The position numbers and the translations under genes were made by a program. This document shows, in pieces, positions 54,727-62,928 of a stretch of DNA of 64,000 nt. The DNA lies in the NCBI RefSeq assembly GCF_000187265.1, contig NZ_GL698429.1, forward strand, positions 226,701-290,700. Direction: 5' to 3'. Below the pieces are notes generated by a model. It was not told the DNA's origin. It was given only the letters and a program-made list of their open reading frames with translations, and did no database searches. The DNA is from Streptococcus equinus ATCC 9812. Lineage in GTDB: Bacteria > Bacillota > Bacilli > Lactobacillales > Streptococcaceae. Every line of letters begins with the position of its first letter. Position 1 is the stretch's first letter.

Positions 54727-55113
54727 ATGAATATCAAAAAAGTCAGTGAACAGGCTGGGGTTTCTGCAGATACGATTCGCTACTATGAACGGATTGGCTT
54801 GCTGCCGCGTGTACGTCGAAATAAATCAGGCATCCGCGATTTTTCTGAACAAGACATTGCAACACTTGAGTTTATTCGCTGTTTCAGACGAGCTGGAATG
54901 AGTGTTGAATCCTTGATTGAGTACATGAATTTGGTTGAACAAGGTGAAGGTACTGAAGAAGCTCGCATGCACCTCTTGCAAGAACAACGTGATAAACTAG
55001 ATGCTCGTATTGAGGAATTACTAGCAACTAGAAATCGCATGGATTATAAGATTAAAAATTATCAAAATAAACTATTGAAAAAAGAAGATAGTCTTTTTGA
55101 GGGTCGAAAATAG
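54727..55113 (+). CDS. MerR family transcriptional regulator (AdhR/NmlR-like)
   Basis: 128 residues. Winged helix MNIKKVSEQAGVSADTIRYYERIGLLPRVRRNKSGIRDFSEQDI, then a dimerising coiled coil near residues 80-118. No cysteine outside FIRCFRR (one Cys, near residue 54), the position of the conserved thiol in NmlR/AdhR-type aldehyde sensors. Its own promoter and three others in the window carry the same 19-bp-spaced site, so it is the probable activator of that set. AAAGGAGA ribosome binding site. Confidence 0.9.
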   Translation: MNIKKVSEQAGVSADTIRYYERIGLLPRVRRNKSGIRDFSEQDIATLEFIRCFRRAGMSVESLIEYMNLVEQGEGTEEARMHLLQEQRDKLDARIEELLATRNRMDYKIKNYQNKLLKKEDSLFEGRK

Positions 55114-55264
55114 CAAGAAAGAGGAAGTTATGGCTTCCTTATTCTTATTATCTGACATATGTCTAAAAAGCATAATGCTGTATTTGAAATGAGTATTTGT
55201 TATTTTACTTAAGCAGGATTACAATAGCCTTAGAAAGAATTCTTGGTGTTGAAAGGAGTCAAAA

Positions 55265-55588
55265 ATGACAATTAAACAAAGTGCAGGTCGTGACCAATTG
55301 GGTGAATTTGCCCCTGATTTTGCGCACTTTAACGATGATATTCTTTTTGGTGAAAACTGGAACAATGCTGACATTGATGTCAAAACTCGTTGTATTATCA
55401 CGGTTGTTGCCCTTATGTCACAAGGCATCACAGACAGCTCACTTGTGTATCATTTGCAAAATGCCCAAGCTAACGGTGTTAGCAAAGAAGAAATTTCAGC
55501 TATCGTGACACACGTAGCATTTTACGCAGGATGGCCAAAAGCTTGGGCAGTATTTAACCTTGCAAAAGATGTTTGGAGCGAAGATTAA
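55265..55588 (+). CDS. Carboxymuconolactone decarboxylase family protein
   Basis: 107 residues of the AhpD/CMD helical fold: TRCIITVVALMSQGITDSSLVYHLQNAQANGVSKEEISAIVTHVAFYAGWPKAW. The redox CxxC of AhpD is absent, so it is not a disulfide reductase of that type; His in YHLQNA is kept. Usually found with the following cupin in stress-induced units. GAAAGGAG ribosome binding site. Likely cotranscribed with merR, as no terminator is evident in the 151-bp gap. Confidence 0.85.
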   Translation: MTIKQSAGRDQLGEFAPDFAHFNDDILFGENWNNADIDVKTRCIITVVALMSQGITDSSLVYHLQNAQANGVSKEEISAIVTHVAFYAGWPKAWAVFNLAKDVWSED

Positions 55589-55611
55589 GCATACGAAAGA
55601 AAGGATAGAAG

Positions 55612-56037
55612 ATGGTAGATAAAGAACTTTTTGATAAAGAAAATGTATTCGGTCAAGGTCAGCCAAATGATGCTTTTGCCCAATATTTTGATGGGCAATC
55701 ATTCCTAAATCCTCTTGTCGGATCAGATTCAACACTATTTTTAGCAAATGTGACTTTTGAACCTGGTTGTCGTAATCATTGGCACGTTCATAATGCTAGC
55801 AAAGGTGGCGGTCAAATTTTGATTTGTACAGCTGGTCAAGGTTGGTATCAAGAAGAAGGCAAAGAAGCAGTTAGTCTTGAACCAGGTAAAGTTATTGTGA
55901 TTCCAGCAAATGTCAAACACTGGCACGGTGCTAAGAAAGATTCATGGTTTAGCCACATCTCAGTAGAAGTGCCAGGTGAAAATACTTCAAATACTTGGCT
56001 AGAAGCAGTCAGCGAAGCTGACTACAACGCACTTTAA
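55612..56037 (+). CDS. Cupin domain protein
   Basis: 141 residues, one cupin barrel. Metal-site motif NHWHVHNASKGGGQILICTAG (HxH and downstream acid) near residues 57-77, and second motif PANVKHWHGAKKDSWFSH. Located 23 bases after the CMD gene with AAAGGATAG upstream, so the two form one unit downstream of merR. The pairing fits detoxification of reactive carbonyl compounds; substrate not known. Confidence 0.85.
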   Translation: MVDKELFDKENVFGQGQPNDAFAQYFDGQSFLNPLVGSDSTLFLANVTFEPGCRNHWHVHNASKGGGQILICTAGQGWYQEEGKEAVSLEPGKVIVIPANVKHWHGAKKDSWFSHISVEVPGENTSNTWLEAVSEADYNAL

Positions 56038-56087
56038 GTCATTATTATTGTCATATATTTAAACAAAATTAATCTCTCATTCATTAG

Positions 56088-56116
56088 ATACCCAGTACAA
56101 ATCTGGGTATTTTTTG
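56088..56116 (+). terminator. Terminator of the CMD-cupin unit
   Basis: ATACCCAG and CTGGGTAT stem with six T residues. Confidence 0.85.
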
Positions 56117-56156
56117 TGTCGTGACAATTTTATTTTGCCGTGTTAAACTAGAAACT

Positions 56157-57017
56157 ATGACGCAAGAAAAACATATTAGGCTAGTTAAGGCTGGGCCATT
56201 TCTTAATCTTTTTAAAAAAGATGCTCAGTATGCAACTCCGATTTTTAGAATAGACCAGAAACGAAAAAATTTACAATTTGTTATTGTTTTTAAATTGGAT
56301 GAGTCGGCTGATTTTTACGTGCTTAATCGCTCGGAAAAAGGTTATAGCAAGGAATTAAAACGTATTAGGATATTTACAAAATCACAGCTTTATAATGCGA
56401 TGGCAAAAGTCCCCATCAAAGCGCGTGAGACGATTCAGATTTTGCAAGTGCCAAGTGATAAAAAGCAGCTGAAAGATTCCATCACTTATTATGACAATGC
56501 AAGCATAGACTGGTTGAGTTACGGTAAGACAGTAGCTCTTGATGATGTCTACAATCCTTTTCGTGATGCGCACTCATCGCTTTTTCACACAGATAGCACT
56601 GACAGTGCAGTATCTTATGATGATTATCAAGGGATTCAAGACTTTCATCCTTTTTCTGTTTTGGACAATCATGCGCAAGCTCTGTCATGTTGTTATCAAG
56701 ACCCAATAAGGCAGAAGATTGTTTCGTTGCAACTGATGGGCTGGTATTTTCTTGGACAACAGTTGAAAATCAGTTGGAAACCCGACAATCAGCACAATGC
56801 ACGTTGGCGCTCATCGGTTGTGGCGATTGACCGAAAGACTCGCCGTTATTTCTTTCAAGGAAATATTTATCAAGAAAAAGGAACTGACCCCGTCTTTTTA
56901 GAGAATCTTTCATTTGATTGTGATTCGAAAAATAGCAGAGCAGCAAAAGCAGAATTTGACAGATTTATTCAAGAGATAAAAGAACAAGAGCGCGTGGCTT
57001 TGTTAAAGCTGCGCTGA
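56157..57017 (+). CDS. Hypothetical protein
   Basis: 286 residues, not recognised. Predominantly basic and aromatic-rich, without signal peptide or membrane helix. An N-terminal part includes HIRLVKAGPFLNLFKKDAQYATPIFRIDQ, and a central Asp/Ser-rich stretch (near residues 130-155) may be a linker. The ATG at 56157 follows only a weak AAACTAGA; a start at 56121 lies upstream of a likely promoter. Monocistronic with a terminator. Confidence 0.6.
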   Translation: MTQEKHIRLVKAGPFLNLFKKDAQYATPIFRIDQKRKNLQFVIVFKLDESADFYVLNRSEKGYSKELKRIRIFTKSQLYNAMAKVPIKARETIQILQVPSDKKQLKDSITYYDNASIDWLSYGKTVALDDVYNPFRDAHSSLFHTDSTDSAVSYDDYQGIQDFHPFSVLDNHAQALSCCYQDPIRQKIVSLQLMGWYFLGQQLKISWKPDNQHNARWRSSVVAIDRKTRRYFFQGNIYQEKGTDPVFLENLSFDCDSKNSRAAKAEFDRFIQEIKEQERVALLKLR

Positions 57018-57021
57018 CAAT

Positions 57022-57049
57022 CAAAGAGGTTTTTGAGTCCTCTTTTTAT
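57022..57049 (+). terminator. Terminator of the hypothetical gene
   Basis: AAAGAGG and CCTCTTT stem with T residues. Confidence 0.7.
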
Positions 57050-57097
57050 TTGTGCTATAATATTTTCTGACTGAAAACAATATTAGAAAGTATGAAA

Positions 57098-57598
57098 ATG
57101 ACAGATATTGACATTGAACGTTATCATGAACTAGCTCAACAAAAACAAAAAGAACACCGCAAATTTTTAGCAACACTCAAAAAAAAAGCTCCTAAAAATC
57201 TTGATAAAATTACTCAAGAAATTCACACAGAAGTTTTTAACGAGATTGATTGCACAAAATGTGCTAACTGTTGCAAAAGCTTAGGTCCTCTGTTTACAGA
57301 AGCAGATATTACACGCATTTCAAAAGTTTTTCGTATGAAACTTGGCGTATTTGAAGACATGTACCTTCGTGTCGATGAAGACGGCGACAAAGTCTTTCAA
57401 TCAATGCCTTGTCCATTTTTAGGCGATGACAACCTTTGTACCATTTACGACGTCCGACCAAAAGCATGCCGTGAATTTCCACACACAGACCGCAAAAAAA
57501 TCTATCAAATTAATAACCTAACCATCAAAAACACCCTTTTCTGCCCCGCAGCCTACCTCTTTGTCGAAAAACTCAAAGAACGATTGGAAGGGAAATAG
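57098..57598 (+). CDS. YkgJ family cysteine cluster protein
   Basis: About 166 residues. The CxxCxxCC cluster CTKCANCCKSLGPLFTEADI lies near residues 53-72, with further cysteines in MPCPFLGDDNLCTIYDVRPKACREFP and FCPAAY, the pattern of the zinc- or iron-sulfur-binding YkgJ family. Function unknown. AGAAAG is nine bases before the ATG at 57098 and only three before the ATG at 57092, so 57098 is preferred. Strong terminator after the stop. Confidence 0.82.
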   Translation: MTDIDIERYHELAQQKQKEHRKFLATLKKKAPKNLDKITQEIHTEVFNEIDCTKCANCCKSLGPLFTEADITRISKVFRMKLGVFEDMYLRVDEDGDKVFQSMPCPFLGDDNLCTIYDVRPKACREFPHTDRKKIYQINNLTIKNTLFCPAAYLFVEKLKERLEGK

Positions 57599-57603
57599 AG
57601 AAG

Positions 57604-57635
57604 TTGCCTCCCCTCATTTTGAGGGGAGGTTTTTC
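57604..57635 (+). terminator. Terminator of the ykgJ-like gene
   Basis: CCTCCCCTCA, TTT loop, TGAGGGGAGG, then T residues; the most GC-rich stem in the window. Confidence 0.9.
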
Positions 57636-57749
57636 TATCCCTTGCTGCGCTTGCGTTTTCGTGAAAGCGGTAAAATTTGTAATCAAATAAATGTACTTTG
57701 CATGAAAATCATAGTAAGCTTACAGTAATCGAACTAGAGGAGGACACTT

Positions 57750-58802
57750 ATGTTTTTAGCCTGGAATGAAATAAAACACTCGAAGTTACGTTATGGATTG
57801 GTAGTAGGAGTAATCTTTTTAATTGCTTACCTAGTATTTTTCCTGACAAGTTTAGCTAATGGCTTGGCACAGACCAATCGTTCGGCGGTTGATTCTTGGA
57901 AATCTGATTATGTCATTTTAAATGAGCAAGCTAATAAAAATCTGCGTATGTCACGCTTTTCAGTCGACTTAAAAAGTGATGTTAAAGCTGATAAAATGGC
58001 AGAATTGACACAAACTTCTGCAACAATTAAAGACAAGGAAAAAAATAAAATTAATGTCAATTTATTCGCGATTAAGCAGGATGAATTTCTACGTCCGAAG
58101 TTGAGTGAAGGAAGGCTTTTCTCAAAAACAGGAGAAGTCGTCGCTGATAGTAGCTTAAAAAAATCCTATCAATTAAAAATTGGTGACAAAATTACTCTTG
58201 GAGATAGTACTAAAAAGCTAACTATTACTGGTTTTACGGATAATGCGAGCTTTAACGTTCAGCCAGTCCTTTACATGACAAAAGAAACACAGGCAAGCGT
58301 CCTTGCGGATAATGCTCAAGTAAATACAATCAGTGCTCTTGTGATTCGTGGCAAGGTAAATCAGGTTCCTAAAGAGCTTGAGAGCATGACCACATCAACG
58401 TTTATCGAAAATCTTCCAGGTTATAAAGCTCAGAATCTGACTTTTTCCTTTATGATTGGCTTTTTGATTGTGATAGCAGCGATTGTCATTGGAATATTTA
58501 TCTATATTTTGACACTGCAGAAAAAAGCAATCTTTGGTGTTTTAAAAGCGCAAGGAATTTCGAACTTTTATTTGTCAAAAATGGTTTTTGCACAGACCTT
58601 CATTTTAGCCATATTAGCGGTTAGTCTCGGCTTAGCGTTAACCCTGCTCAGTGTCGTTTTTCTACCAACATCAGTTCCTTTTCAGGTAAATCCACTCTTT
58701 TTTGCAGGAATCAGTGTGATGATGGTTCTTATCGCAGTCTTTGGCGCACTATTCTCAGTGATTAGTATCGTTAAAGTTGACCCGCTGAAAGCAATCGGTT
58801 AG
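57750..58802 (+). CDS. FtsX-type ABC permease (HrtB-like)
   Basis: 350 residues with the four-helix MacB/FtsX plan: helix 1 at 14-38, an extracytoplasmic domain (40-225), and helices near 232-256, 280-305 and 315-342. Ends with ..VDPLKAIG, the standard cytoplasmic tail of this family. A single permease gene paired with one ATPase resembles the heme exporter HrtBA of Gram-positive bacteria, but lipopeptide or bacteriocin export is equally possible. AGAGGAGG ribosome binding site. Confidence 0.82.
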   Translation: MFLAWNEIKHSKLRYGLVVGVIFLIAYLVFFLTSLANGLAQTNRSAVDSWKSDYVILNEQANKNLRMSRFSVDLKSDVKADKMAELTQTSATIKDKEKNKINVNLFAIKQDEFLRPKLSEGRLFSKTGEVVADSSLKKSYQLKIGDKITLGDSTKKLTITGFTDNASFNVQPVLYMTKETQASVLADNAQVNTISALVIRGKVNQVPKELESMTTSTFIENLPGYKAQNLTFSFMIGFLIVIAAIVIGIFIYILTLQKKAIFGVLKAQGISNFYLSKMVFAQTFILAILAVSLGLALTLLSVVFLPTSVPFQVNPLFFAGISVMMVLIAVFGALFSVISIVKVDPLKAIG

Positions 58803-58810
58803 GAGAATTT

Positions 58811-59497
58811 ATGACAGCAATTGAATTAATAAAAATCAAAAAATATTTTAAAGATGGACCCGAACAAATTGAAGCTCTGAAAGAAACCAATTTGACCATT
58901 AATAAGGGAGAATTTGTAGCAGTTATTGGGCCATCAGGTTCTGGGAAAAGTACCTTTTTGACCATTATCGGTGGGCTACAATCACCCTCACAAGGAGAGG
59001 TCAGACTTAATGGTCAATCATTTAGCCAGAAAAAAGAAAAAGAACGCGCTAAAATGCGTTTTGACCAGATTGGATTTATTCTGCAAGCTTCAAACTTAGT
59101 ACCATTTTTAAAAATCAAAGACCAGCTACGCTTGGTTGATAAGGTGGATAAGAAAAAGCAGCGTGAGTCGATTGATAGTCTTTTTGCTCAGCTTGGCATC
59201 ACTGATATCGCAGATAAATATCCTGAAGAGATTTCTGGTGGACAAAGGCAGCGTGTCGCTATCGCTAGAGCTTTGTACAATGACCCAACTATTATCCTTG
59301 CTGATGAACCAACAGCGAGCTTGGATACTGAAAAAGCAATGGAAGTTGTCAAAATATTAGCCGATGAAGCTAAAGAAAAAAATAAAGCGGTCTTGATGGT
59401 AACGCATGACAGACGCTTGGTTGCTTATTGTGACCGACTGTTAGTCATGGAAGACGGTGTTTTGCGCGAAGAGGAGATTAGTACATTCCAGCAATAA
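58811..59497 (+). CDS. ABC transporter ATP-binding protein (HrtA/LolD-like)
   Basis: 228 residues of the MacB/LolD ATPase class. Walker A GPSGSGKST, signature ISGGQRQRVA, Walker B IILADEPTASLD, switch VTHD, all intact. Starts eight bases after the permease with AGGAGA, so the two are one operon and form the exporter. The regulator is not adjacent in an obvious way; the Crp/Fnr gene lies on the other side of a channel pseudogene. Confidence 0.88.
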   Translation: MTAIELIKIKKYFKDGPEQIEALKETNLTINKGEFVAVIGPSGSGKSTFLTIIGGLQSPSQGEVRLNGQSFSQKKEKERAKMRFDQIGFILQASNLVPFLKIKDQLRLVDKVDKKKQRESIDSLFAQLGITDIADKYPEEISGGQRQRVAIARALYNDPTIILADEPTASLDTEKAMEVVKILADEAKEKNKAVLMVTHDRRLVAYCDRLLVMEDGVLREEEISTFQQ

Positions 59498-59568
59498 GAC
59501 CCTGTGTGCGATATAATGAAGTCAAAATTGACTGAGTTTAAAACAGGTCGTAAGTAAAGGAGACGTCA

Positions 59569-59898
59569 TGATTACTTTTTTCTTGCAAATGCGTCGGACC
59601 ATTCGTATCTTGTGGTCACATCTAAAAGATGAAGAGACTCGAGGTATAGTAGGGGTTACTGCTGTAGTGCTTTTAAGTGGTACACTTTTTTTATGCCAAT
59701 GTTGAGCATTTTTCATACCTTGATGCTTTGTACTTTTCCTTTACAACCTTAACAACGATTGGTTATGGTGATATTTACCCGGTAACGGCAGTCGGCAAAA
59801 TCTCCACCATGGCATACTCTGTCATTAGTCTTGGAATCATGGCAAGTTTCTTGGCTGTTGTGGTTAAGAAATTTGAGAAAATCAGATTTAAAAAGTAA
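59569..59898 (+). pseudogene. Two-helix potassium channel, frameshifted in a T tract
   Basis: Ion_trans_2-type K+ channel, about 109 residues when repaired. From ATG 59569 (after AAAGGAGA) the frame gives one helix (GIVGVTAVVLLSGTLF) and stops after LCQC. Removing one T from the seven-T run at 59686-59692 restores YANVEHFSYLDALYFSFTTLTTIGYGDIYPVT, including the TIGYGD selectivity filter and the second helix. Either a pseudogene, a slippage-controlled gene or a homopolymer base-calling error. Confidence 0.8.
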
Positions 59899-59914
59899 AT
59901 TAGTTTTGGACAAA

Positions 59915-59949
59915 CAAAAAGCCGAAAGCGTTCAAACTTTCGGTTTTTT
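59915..59949. terminator. Bidirectional terminator (channel/crp)
   Basis: AAAAAGCCGAAAG and CTTTCGGTTTTT stem with A and T tails. Confidence 0.85.
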
Positions 59950-60619
59950 AATAATCAATTTTACGGTCTTCTGCGATGAGTTTTGCCATTTGTGTTGGAT
60001 TTGTGATGTGAATCTGGTGACCGCATTTATCAATCATACCTTCAGCGTGCAAAGCCTTAACCATTCGTGCAATGGTCACAGAGTGCATGCCAAGGTAGCA
60101 AGCAATTTCTTGATAAGTAAAGAAAGTGTCTAAAACAAGATCGCCTTTATCGCTTGCTTCGGCTTGTTCAAGCAAGAAACGACAGAATTGAACCAAAGCA
60201 GGCTCATTTTTACTGCTGTGAAAATGTTCCATCAGATAAATATGATTTTCAGTCAGTGTATTTAGCATCAGGCTAACAACTGATGGAAATCCAAGTAATT
60301 CTTGAAATTGTCGACTTGAGATACGATAAGCAATGCACGGCCTTTTAGCCACGATTGAAAATGATTTTTTTCCATAGTAGTTTAGATGAACAGTGTTCAT
60401 CAAGGGAACAAATCCAACGAATTGTTGTTTTTTAAAATAGAGGTAGGTTGTCTCTCTACCGTCAGAAGAAATAGAAGAAAGAGCACATATACCTGAGCAA
60501 AGGATATAAATATCACCGCTTGTTTCTCCAGCGATGGACTGTGCTAAATATTCACCCTTTTGAAAGGCTACACGTTCGCCGTATTGATAAAGTTCTGTAA
60601 TATCTAGTGTAGATTGCAT
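59948..60619 (-). CDS. Crp/Fnr family transcriptional regulator
   Basis: 223 residues. N-terminal cyclic-nucleotide-binding fold (GEYLAQSIAGETSGDIYILCSGICALSSISSDGRETTYLY) and C-terminal winged helix FTYQEIACYLGMHSVTIARMVKALHAEGMIDK. The arginine-phosphate pocket needed for cAMP binding is not clearly conserved, and no Fnr-type N-terminal Cys cluster is present, so the signal is unknown. A 16-bp palindrome lies 31 bases upstream of its start and may be its operator. Confidence 0.85.
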   Translation of the reverse strand: MQSTLDITELYQYGERVAFQKGEYLAQSIAGETSGDIYILCSGICALSSISSDGRETTYLYFKKQQFVGFVPLMNTVHLNYYGKKSFSIVAKRPCIAYRISSRQFQELLGFPSVVSLMLNTLTENHIYLMEHFHSSKNEPALVQFCRFLLEQAEASDKGDLVLDTFFTYQEIACYLGMHSVTIARMVKALHAEGMIDKCGHQIHITNPTQMAKLIAEDRKIDY

Positions 60620-60649
60620 AATTGTCCTTTCTAAAAATTAACATAGGCT

Positions 60650-60665
60650 ATAAACTACATAGTTT
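60650..60665. promoter_or_regulatory. Palindrome upstream of the Crp/Fnr gene
   Basis: TAAACTACATAGTTTA: perfect 7-bp arms around CA. Candidate autoregulatory site; its form differs from the classic TGTGA/TCACA. Confidence 0.45.
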
Positions 60666-60698
60666 ACGAAAAAAAAGTGTTTTTATCAAGCCAAAAAA

Positions 60699-61565
60699 TC
60701 AGAAAAAGAGCTTAAAAATATCTTGATAATGATTTTTAAAATGACTATTTTTGCGCCAAATAAAGGTAAAATCATGACTTATGGCAGAAATATCCAAATT
60801 AATTTTTTGGAGATTACCTGCAGAAATTTCTTTTTGAACCACGCTTTGATAAACAAAACTAATTCCCAGATTTTTTTGGACCAGCTTGCAAATGGTATTT
60901 AGATTACCAATTTCAGTAATTTTATGGAAATCAGAAATGGTTAGATTGGCCTCTTTGAGCATGATTTCAAGTATTTCACGGGTACCTGACCCTTGCTCGC
61001 GCACAATGATAGGATAGGTTAGTAGGTCTTCTAAAGAATAGCTTCCGCTTGCTAGGGGTGAGCCGGGAGAAGCGACCGCGATGAAAGGTTCTGTGCGATA
61101 AGGCAGAAAATCGTATTTTTCTTTTGAAAAGAAACCTTCAATCAAGGCAAAATCAATCTGTCCATTATCAATAGCTTTTAACAGTTTCTTGGTATTATCC
61201 ACCAGCATTTTGACTTGGAAATTCGGGTGATTTGCCAAAATATCCACTAAAGAATCGGTCAAAACATACTCGCCAATGGTCAAAGTAGCCCCAAAATTTA
61301 GCGGCTGTAAATCTTGCTTAAGCTGTGTCTTGAAATGCTTAATATCTGTGTCCATAGTCGTCAGCAAATCAAGCAATTCTTTGCCACTTTGTGTCAGCTG
61401 ACATTGCTTGCCAGAAAAGGTAAAAAGCCTAGTTTGATACTCTGTCTCTAAAGTTTTGATATGCTTAGTGACTGCAGGTTGAGTGATATGCAATTCTTTA
61501 GCAGCTTGGGTAAAATTAAGCGTTTCGCAGACTTTCATAAAGGTAAAAACACGGTAATCAAGCAT
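60699..61565 (-). CDS. LysR family regulator (CysL-like) of the YeiH transporter
   Basis: 288 residues. N-terminal MLDYRVFTFMKVCETLNFTQAAKELHITQPAVTKHIKTLETEY winged helix, then the effector domain (ATLTIGEYVLTDSLVDIL..LREQGSGTREILE-type segment). Divergent from a YeiH/UPF0324 transporter, the standard LysR-yeiH pairing. A 9-bp inverted repeat overlapping the yeiH promoter is the likely binding site. The effector is unknown, perhaps a sulfur compound. Confidence 0.88.
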   Translation of the reverse strand: MLDYRVFTFMKVCETLNFTQAAKELHITQPAVTKHIKTLETEYQTRLFTFSGKQCQLTQSGKELLDLLTTMDTDIKHFKTQLKQDLQPLNFGATLTIGEYVLTDSLVDILANHPNFQVKMLVDNTKKLLKAIDNGQIDFALIEGFFSKEKYDFLPYRTEPFIAVASPGSPLASGSYSLEDLLTYPIIVREQGSGTREILEIMLKEANLTISDFHKITEIGNLNTICKLVQKNLGISFVYQSVVQKEISAGNLQKINLDISAISHDFTFIWRKNSHFKNHYQDIFKLFF

Positions 61566-61611
61566 AATAATCTCCTATTATTTTTTTTATTATATCATAA
61601 TAAATCATAAT

Positions 61612-61641
61612 TTTACATTATAACTTGTCCGGGTTATAATG
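61612..61641 (+). promoter_or_regulatory. yeiH promoter with LysR operator
   Basis: TTTACA, 17-bp spacer, TATAAT (61635-61640). The inverted repeat CATTATAAC (61616-61624) / GTTATAATG (61633-61641), with an 8-base spacer, spans the promoter. Confidence 0.65.
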
Positions 61642-61664
61642 TTTTGTGAAAAGGAGTTTTTATT

Positions 61665-62690
61665 ATGATGACAATTGAGAAAAAATTGCCGGGAATTATG
61701 TTTTGTGTGATTCTGGCTTTACCAGCCTGGTTTTTAGGGCATTTATTTCCACTTGTAGGAGCGCCAGTATTTGCAATTTTACTTGGGATGGTTGTGGGGA
61801 ATTTTCATAACAATCGCACCCAAACCACTGATGGTATTGCTTTTACATCAAAATATGTTTTACAAGCGGCGGTTGTTTTATTAGGTTTTGGTTTAAACTT
61901 AACACAAGTTTTTAAAATTGGGACACAGTCATTGCCAATTATTATTTCAACCATTGCAGTCTCGTTGGTTGTAGCGTTTTTATTGCAAAAATGGCTAAAA
62001 TTGGATAGTAATATAGCAATCTTGGTTGGTGTTGGGTCATCTATTTGTGGTGGCTCAGCTATTGCCGCAACAGCACCAGTTATTAAAGCAAAAGATGAAG
62101 AAGTCGCAAAGAGTATTTCGGTTATCTTTCTTTTCAATATCTTAGCGGCACTAATTTTTCCAACGTTGGGGGACTTACTTCACCTATCTAACCAAGGTTT
62201 TGCGCTTTTTGCGGGAACAGCTGTCAATGATACGTCATCCGTTACGGCGACCGCGACAGCTTGGGATGCTGTTCACGGGTCAAATACCTTAGATGGTGCA
62301 ACAATTGTGAAATTGACTCGAACACTAGCGATTATCCCGATTACGCTTGTTTTATCATTTTACACAGCCTTCAAGGAAAGTAAAAATGGTGGAGCTTCTG
62401 AGAAAACATTCAGCCTTAAAAAAGCATTTCCAATGTTTGTGTTGTATTTCTTGTTAGCTTCAATCGTGACAACAGTAGTTAGTGGCTTAGGAATGTCTGT
62501 GGAACTCTTTGAGCAGCTCAAAGTTCTCTCAAAATTCTTTATCGTCATGGCAATGGGCGCTATCGGATTAAATACAAATCCTATCAAGTTAGTTAAAACA
62601 GGCGGTCAAGCAATCGGTGTTGGTGCAGCTTGCTGGCTTGCAATCACGTGTGTCAGTCTCTTGATGCAACATGTTTTAGGTATTTGGTAG
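61665..62690 (+). CDS. YeiH/UPF0324 family transporter (putative sulfate exporter)
   Basis: 341 residues, nine to ten membrane helices. Conserved family segments: [46 protein letters not shown] and [18 protein letters not shown], then [16 protein letters not shown] near the end. Annotated elsewhere as a putative sulfate exporter on limited evidence. AAAAGGAG ribosome binding site, ATG at 61665 or 61668. Monocistronic. Confidence 0.88.
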   Translation: MMTIEKKLPGIMFCVILALPAWFLGHLFPLVGAPVFAILLGMVVGNFHNNRTQTTDGIAFTSKYVLQAAVVLLGFGLNLTQVFKIGTQSLPIIISTIAVSLVVAFLLQKWLKLDSNIAILVGVGSSICGGSAIAATAPVIKAKDEEVAKSISVIFLFNILAALIFPTLGDLLHLSNQGFALFAGTAVNDTSSVTATATAWDAVHGSNTLDGATIVKLTRTLAIIPITLVLSFYTAFKESKNGGASEKTFSLKKAFPMFVLYFLLASIVTTVVSGLGMSVELFEQLKVLSKFFIVMAMGAIGLNTNPIKLVKTGGQAIGVGAACWLAITCVSLLMQHVLGIW

Positions 62691-62702
62691 GAGAAATTTA
62701 GA

Positions 62703-62737
62703 TTAAAAATTCCTTAGAAAAATCTAGGGGATTTTTT
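62703..62737 (+). terminator. Terminator of yeiH
   Basis: AAATTCCTTAGA and TCTAGGGGATTT stem with T tail. Confidence 0.75.
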
Positions 62738-62741
62738 GAGT

Positions 62742-62770
62742 TTGAAAACGTTAACAAAAAGTAATGTACT
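62742..62770 (+). promoter_or_regulatory. Promoter with a perfect cre (CcpA) box
   Basis: TTGAAA, 17-bp spacer, TGTACT. TTGAAAACGTTAACAA (62742-62757) matches the cre consensus WTGNNARCGNWWWCAW at all 16 positions and covers the -35 region, so CcpA would block transcription on good carbon sources. Confidence 0.7.
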
Positions 62771-62776
62771 GAATGA

Positions 62777-62875
62777 GGTGAACTGAATGGTCATTTATTT
62801 TACAATTAGCTCGCTCTCCTTTTATTAAAATCTTATACGAAAAAGTCGTCTACTGAGCTCTTAGGCGGCTTTTTG
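62777..62875 (+). ncRNA. Candidate small RNA with anti-Shine-Dalgarno stretch
   Basis: A transcript of about 97 nt is predicted from the promoter above to an intrinsic terminator (AAGTCGTCTA / TAGGCGGCTT, 62839-62872). Its middle contains CTCTCCTTTT (62814-62823), fully complementary to AAAAGGAGAG, in sequence with no evident local pairing. The region also holds a 13-codon ORF, but its ribosome binding site would be at the extreme 5' end, so a regulatory RNA is favoured. No homologue is known to me. Confidence 0.45.
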
Positions 62876-62928
62876 ATGTCTAAATCTCACAGCGAGCAAA
62901 GGAAAATTCTTTTTGCTATAATAAAAAC

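Noticed and set aside
57660-57675. cre-like sequence GTGAAAGCGGTAAAAT before the FtsX-type permease
   Set aside because: It differs at two positions, including the conserved CA near the 3' end, and is not placed against a recognisable promoter.
57712-57721. Palindrome GTAAGCTTAC upstream of the HrtB-like permease
   Set aside because: Ten bases only, a length that occurs by chance; it does not match a known heme-regulator operator.
62787-62828. Thirteen-codon ORF (MVIYFTISSLSFY) after GAGGTGA in the small transcript before uvrC
   Set aside because: The ribosome binding site would lie at or before the predicted 5' end, and the ORF overlaps the anti-Shine-Dalgarno stretch. A regulatory RNA explains the region better; the ORF is kept only as an alternative.
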